This document shows, piece after piece, positions 8,311 through 12,024 of a stretch of 12,024 nucleotides of DNA. Every line of letters begins with the position of its first letter. Within the stretch, counting starts at the first letter, position 1. The DNA comes from Funneliformis mosseae. Its lineage: Eukaryota > Glomeromycota > Glomeromycetes > Glomerales > Glomeraceae. The stretch is taken from the NCBI GenBank assembly GCA_910592005.1, contig CAJVPP010003303.1:1-12024 (forward strand), read 5' to 3'. Below the pieces are notes generated by a model. The model saw only the letters and a list, made by a program, of their open reading frames with translations, ran no database searches and had not been told where the DNA came from. The position numbers and the translations under genes were made by a program.

Positions 8311-8783
8311 TGTTAGGACCAATGCTCAATCGTGAGTAAAGAGAAAAGATGAATAGATTTTGTAAAGTAATTCAAAATTCTCTATGGGGTGAAAATTATC
8401 AATATGAATATAAAATGCATGTGAGCAGTAATAGGATCTCGTATAATAAGATGCATCGTAATTATATTTATAGTTACTTATAGACCCCTATCTAAAAAGT
8501 GGTATCCTATATTCTTTCGCAACTTTACGATAATATGTGCTTATATCATCTGAAGCTATTACTATTTTACATTTAAGATCAACCTTTGAATTGTAGCTTG
8601 AGATGATATTAAGAGCAGTAAATCTTTAATTTTTATTAGATGTAATAATATGGAGATACAGCTTTTTTTTTGTATGAAAACTACAGATAGGAAATGCCTT
8701 TATATATTCCTTTCAGAATAGACTCATATTTATAATGCCTCCATTCTTGTCTTTCTGGTAGTAAGTATACTCTTTACTTTAAA

Positions 8784-9163
8784 TCAGAATTTAGAAATAC
8801 TCGCATTATCAAGAACACAAATATTGAAAAATATCTTAATACCAGTAATAGTGACAACTGTTTTCTGGTCGTTAATAAGATATCCATAGAAGCAAAGAAT
8901 ATAATAAAGAATTTGATTAATATGTTCTTTGAATTCTTCTATATCAATTAGCATAAATAGGATATTTCGATAATTTTCTATCTTATTCTTGAGAATTAAA
9001 GTCAAACCCTTATCATTTCTTATAACTAATTATCACGAGTTAGGATGCCCATTAAGTAATTCTCACCAGAATAACAAAGTACCTGACCAACTTTTTCTTT
9101 TTTAGCCTCTGGGTAAAAAAAATCAGAGGCGTCAAGAAACTCTGAAAGGTCAGATTGAATCAT
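8784..9163 (-). other. Polymerase N-terminal segment
   Basis: ATG 9163 opens 45 codons ending at a TAG (9026-9028). The protein then continues in another frame, a 73-codon stretch ending at 8784 (LNFKV-type strands such as VTITGIKIFFNICVLDN). This is the expected place for the N-terminal domain before the exonuclease. The ATG is chosen because the segment directly after it is acidic and protein-like and because it lies beside the divergent spacer. Confidence 0.55.
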
Positions 9164-9294
9164 GGTATTTTTTTCAAAATATGATAACTAAGTATACCCT
9201 TCGGTATAATATTTTAAGAAAAAAGTTCAAAATAAAAATAAATATTATTATAGATATCAAAAGATTAACCGAATAAAGGAAGAATAATACCAAA
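9164..9294. promoter_or_regulatory. Divergent spacer between polymerase and Cys-rich gene
   Basis: These 131 bp separate two divergent start codons and are very A+T-rich, as expected of a compact two-way promoter. A perfect 6-bp hairpin, TATACC-CTTC-GGTATA, lies at 9193-9208. No defined viral promoter element can be named. Confidence 0.4.
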
Positions 9295-9633
9295 ATGGTA
9301 GACATTAAATTTACTGAGAATTATATTAGAAAGAAAAGTAGATACATTTGCCAGTATCCTTCTGATGAAAGAATAGTTTGTGAAAATGGAAGTATGTGAT
9401 CAGAAGGATGTAGTATTTACTAGAAAAGATGTCAGTGAGCTTTATGTAAATAAGAAGGATATGTAAAACTGATAGCTTCTAAATACAAGTTTTGTAATTT
9501 ACATATAAATAAGTGTTATTCAAAAGCAAATTATCATCAGAAGAAGTTGGTTAAGATGCTTCAAAATAGGCAGACTTCAAAGGCATTAGAACAGGCTCTC
9601 GATAGAATGAAAATACCCAATTTTATAGGTTAG
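9295..9633 (+). pseudogene. Small Cys-rich protein, four nonsense codons
   Basis: One frame of 112 codons runs from ATG 9295 to TAG 9631 with stops at 9397 (TGA), 9421 (TAG), 9436 (TGA) and 9451 (TAA), and no frameshift. Cys residues occur at positions 19, 29, 39, 46, 51, 65 and 72, in an order suggesting one or two zinc-binding knots (ICQYPSDERIVCENG, then KFCNLHINKCY with a His). A basic C-terminal helix follows (HQKKLVKMLQNRQTSKALEQ). All four stops fall in a 19-codon stretch. It is divergent from the polymerase relic, so it may come from the same virus. No family is recognised; a small viral zinc-binding protein is an inference. Confidence 0.55.
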
Positions 9634-10202
9634 TTCTAATGACTTATCAAAAATTTGACCTAATGAAAAATTTATAGGAATAGCAAAAAAACTTAATAAG
9701 GATACTAGAAGTATCTTCTTTCTTAGTTTCAGAATTCTAAAAAGGCATTTTACTACTTGTCTTTATGTTCCTATAAGTCCCTATGAATTTCTAAACTCTT
9801 TACCTTTTTTTTATTATTTTTTTTATATACTATACATCAGCTATATATCAACTATATCAACCATATATATGATTATATTTACCTATAAGAATATCATAGA
9901 AAATCAAATTTTTCTAAAAACTTTTATTTTTTCATAGGGATTTATAAAGACATAGGAACAAGTAATAAAGAACTCAATAAATCAAGTTAAGAAGCTTAAA
10001 AATAATATCAAAATTATTCCTATGAGCGTCTTCATAAAATTTTCTTATAGAAACAAAGAATTTTTATAAAGACAATTAAAAAAATAGTATACTTATTGCT
10101 TTAATTTAGATAAAACTATGATTAGGTCTCAGAAGCACTTACAATATCACACTAATATACTAGTAATAAATAGGCAAAAGTTAGGTTGTAAAATGATACA
10201 CT
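9634..10202. repeat. Noncoding stretch with an inverted repeat
   Basis: No coding frame is believed. Arms at 9754-9786 and 9932-9964 match in inverted orientation at 26 of 33 positions; both begin TACTTGT and end TCCCTATGA when read outside in. They flank about 145 nt of A+T-rich sequence with CTATATATCA-like repeats. The layout resembles a small non-autonomous DNA transposon, but no target-site duplication could be fixed and the arms may extend further in weaker form. Confidence 0.4.
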
Positions 10203-10275
10203 TCTGGTAATCAAATGGATTAAGCCAAGATAATATATATTGCACCTCTAATTCTCTAACCAACTGACCACCAGA
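10203..10275 (-). ncRNA. Decayed tRNA-like sequence, possible SINE head
   Basis: The minus strand has a D-arm or A-box-like TGGTCAGTTGGTTAGAG, a B-box-like GGCTTAATCC about 40 nt later, and ends TCTGGT and ACCAGA that can pair over a span of 73 nt. The anticodon and T stems do not fold well, and spacing in the D arm is off by one or two bases. It is not a working tRNA; a tRNA-derived SINE remnant is the better guess. Confidence 0.25.
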
Positions 10276-10879
10276 CTAGAGCTTGAGAGTGCTAAGAAAT
10301 ATATGAATACAAAAAATATGTGACACAAATGCATATATATTAGGTTCTAGAAACATTCTCAGAACATTTCTATTATTAGCCTGTAACTATGAAAGGATGT
10401 TCAATATCATAATAGGATTACGTGACTGACGCAGTAAGACACAGTATAAATTGGTTAGCATTATTCCATAATTTCAGCTAGATCTTTAGGTATAATAACT
10501 TGGTATTCAAGCTAGCCTGAAACTAGCAAACTAATAGAAATACTCTATTTCCTGCCAGTTCTATGATAGTTCCAGAATACCATCAAGATACCATCATGAT
10601 GCTAAGTTGGATCTTCAAATTACATACCCAAAAGATTAGCAAAATTATAGTATAGTATCAGCCAAAATTAATCACAAATTTACTGCGCTACCTGTCACCT
10701 TTTTTTATATTATTTTGGCATCTAAAAAGACAACCAAATAAAGCAAATTCTTAATAAAGAACTAGTATCCAAACTAATATAGAGGGTCAACATCCTTATT
10801 ATAGAACCAGATATTCAAAGAAGACTGAAAAGTCAAAACTAACAATATAGATTTTATTATATAAACAGATTAGAAACAA
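10276..10879. other. Noncoding stretch, nothing assigned
   Basis: All frames are closed at short intervals and no protein-like piece was found. It is less A+T-rich than its surroundings. Small local repeats occur, such as ATACCATCA twice at about 10577-10597 and GCTAGCCTGAAACTAGC at about 10511. It may be the body of an old mobile element. Confidence 0.3.
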
Positions 10880-11335
10880 GAAGAAAATAGTCACTATTAG
10901 ATCATGATATTACTAATAAATTAAAACACTATTAGCCACTATTAGACTATGAAGTTACCGCTATATTATAAAGAAAATAGTTAAAACAATACTATAAATG
11001 CAAAGGAGCTACCATAAGTAGGTTATGAAATCACTATCAGATTATAGATAGTAGGTTATAAATTTACCGCCAAATCATGTAATTAGATTATGATATTACT
11101 ATTATATTATAAAGTTACTAACAGACTATGAAGTTACCATTATATTATGATATTACTAGTAGACTATAAAGTTACCAACAGGCTATTATATTATGATGTT
11201 ACTAGTAGACTATAAAGTTACCAACAGGCTATTATATTATGATATTACTAGTAGACTATGAAGTTACCAATAGGCTATAAAGTTACCATTATATTATGAT
11301 ATTACCAATAAATTATGAAATTACCTTCATAACCT
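10880..11335. repeat. Degenerate short tandem repeat field
   Basis: The stretch is built of variants of an 18-to-23-nt theme, CTATRAAGTTACYANYAG alternating with ATTATGATATTACTAGTAG. Order is poor up to about 11090 and tight after that. It is a decayed minisatellite with no coding capacity. Confidence 0.65.
11139..11276. repeat. Three 46-nt tandem units
   Basis: Units at 11139-11184, 11185-11230 and 11231-11276 are nearly identical. Unit 2 differs from unit 1 by one base (GATATT to GATGTT) and unit 3 by two or three. Each unit is itself two copies of the basic theme, so it is a higher-order repeat, probably the latest amplified part of the field. Confidence 0.85.
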
Positions 11336-11974
11336 AATCTAAGTCACATACACTGATTCTATAATCTTTTGTAATCTTTATAGTTTTTGTATTAGAGATT
11401 ATATATAAAAAGAAAGATATCATTTAAAAAAGTAAAGGGAAGATATTATATAAGATTTATAATACAAAGTATATTTTAATTAAAATTATTTATCTAAATC
11501 TATATAAAATATTTAAACTTTTAGTTTGAGTAATTTTTTATTAAACTTTTAATATAATTAATATAAGATGTTGTATTAGAATAGTTTTTATAATTTAGTA
11601 TTACTTAGTGTATTTAATACTTATTAAAATAAGTTTGTATTCTTAAAAAAAACAATTTTATTAAAAACTTTAAAATAATAATTACATTTACAAAAGAATA
11701 TTATATAAGTTTTGATATAATTTTACTTTTTTTTTGATTTTTTAATAAGATTTAATATAATTTTATTAAATTTTATCTTACTATTTAGATAATCTACAAA
11801 AACTTTAGATTTATTTTACAATTTTATCTTTAATATTTATTTTTATAAGAGAAAAAAAATAAATAAAAAAATAATTAAAAGTAACTGTAATATTAAATAA
11901 TTAGATTATTATTCTTATTTTAGATGACTTATAATAATTAGATCATATTATTATCCCTTAAACTGTAGAGGTTC
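11336..11974. other. Very A+T-rich noncoding stretch
   Basis: The sequence is mostly A/T runs with TTTAATATAATTTTA-like words and no open frame of note. No gene or structured RNA is seen. Confidence 0.5.
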
Positions 11975-11992
11975 GCAGGCAAATTTGCCTGC
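11975..11992. repeat. 18-nt perfect palindrome
   Basis: GCAGGCAAATTTGCCTGC is a perfect 9-bp palindrome, strongly GC-rich at both ends in an otherwise A+T-only area. It could be the terminal hairpin of a mobile element or a protein-binding site. Confidence 0.6.
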
Positions 11993-12024
11993 TTATTTAC
12001 TATAAATTCCCTTCTGATTTACTT

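Larger units (their letters stand above)
5179..9163 (-). pseudogene. Family B DNA polymerase, asfarvirus-like, endogenous viral relic
   Basis: Protein pieces in all three minus frames line up in the order of a family B DNA polymerase over about 1,330 codons; the asfarvirus enzyme has about 1,200 residues. From the N-terminus: a start at 9163 ([20 protein letters not shown]); exonuclease motif I (8296-8310); exonuclease motif II (8011-8055); motif A (7240-7269); the fingers segment; motif B (6741-6767); the AGGVTSAGQ block (about 6672-6698); motif C (6600-6617); a thumb segment with YEEV, KKKY and [11 protein letters not shown] (6255-6503); and C-terminal parts at 5861-6073 and 5179-5487. Intact, it would copy a viral genome with proofreading. 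Here it has many stops and frameshifts and altered active-site motifs, so it is dead. The block after motif B and the gene length point to Asfarviridae among the large DNA viruses, but another relative is possible. It is divergent from the Cys-rich pseudogene at 9295. Confidence 0.85.

Noticed and set aside
10203..10275. Functional tRNA gene
   Set aside because: Anticodon and T stems do not pair and D-arm spacing is off.
10880..11335. CRISPR array
   Set aside because: Repeats are directly tandem with no spacers, variable and A+T-rich, in eukaryotic-type DNA.

Overview
The window looks like decayed, gene-poor accessory DNA of an AT-rich filamentous fungus. An arbuscular mycorrhizal fungus of the Rhizophagus type is my best guess. 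The reasons are the very high A+T content, short fungal-type introns (68 to 89 nt, GTAAGT donors, TAG or AAG acceptors), retroelement debris, short A+T-rich tandem repeats and a large-virus gene relic. No intact protein-coding gene was found. Every recognisable coding region carries in-frame stops, frameshifts or both, so all are called pseudogenes.

Bases 1-1560 hold a short upstream region and a spliced pseudogene of at least six exons. Its last exon runs in the same frame into a retroelement-like stretch at 1561-3005: a gag-like part with a CCHC zinc knuckle, a Ser/Asp-rich tail, then an aspartic-protease-like domain. The switch from gag frame to protease frame falls on a run of ten A directly before the gag stop.

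Bases 3020-3634 (minus strand) hold a broken gene with a helix-turn-helix-like N-terminal part, ending 14 nt from the end of the retroelement frame. Divergent from it, 3889-5173 (plus strand) holds a coiled-coil coding relic and further in-frame fragments in alternating frames.

Bases 5179-9163 (minus strand) hold the main find: a full-length but heavily broken family B DNA polymerase. Exonuclease motifs I and II and polymerase motifs A, B and C are all recognisable and in the right order. The block after motif B and the overall length fit the asfarvirus branch of nucleocytoplasmic large DNA viruses, so this is best read as an endogenous viral element. A small Cys-rich pseudogene (9295-9633, plus strand) starts 131 bp away in the divergent direction and is probably part of the same insertion.

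Bases 9634-12024 are noncoding: a 33-nt inverted repeat, a weak tRNA-like sequence, a tandem repeat field with three 46-nt units, a long A+T-rich stretch and an 18-nt perfect palindrome close to the end.
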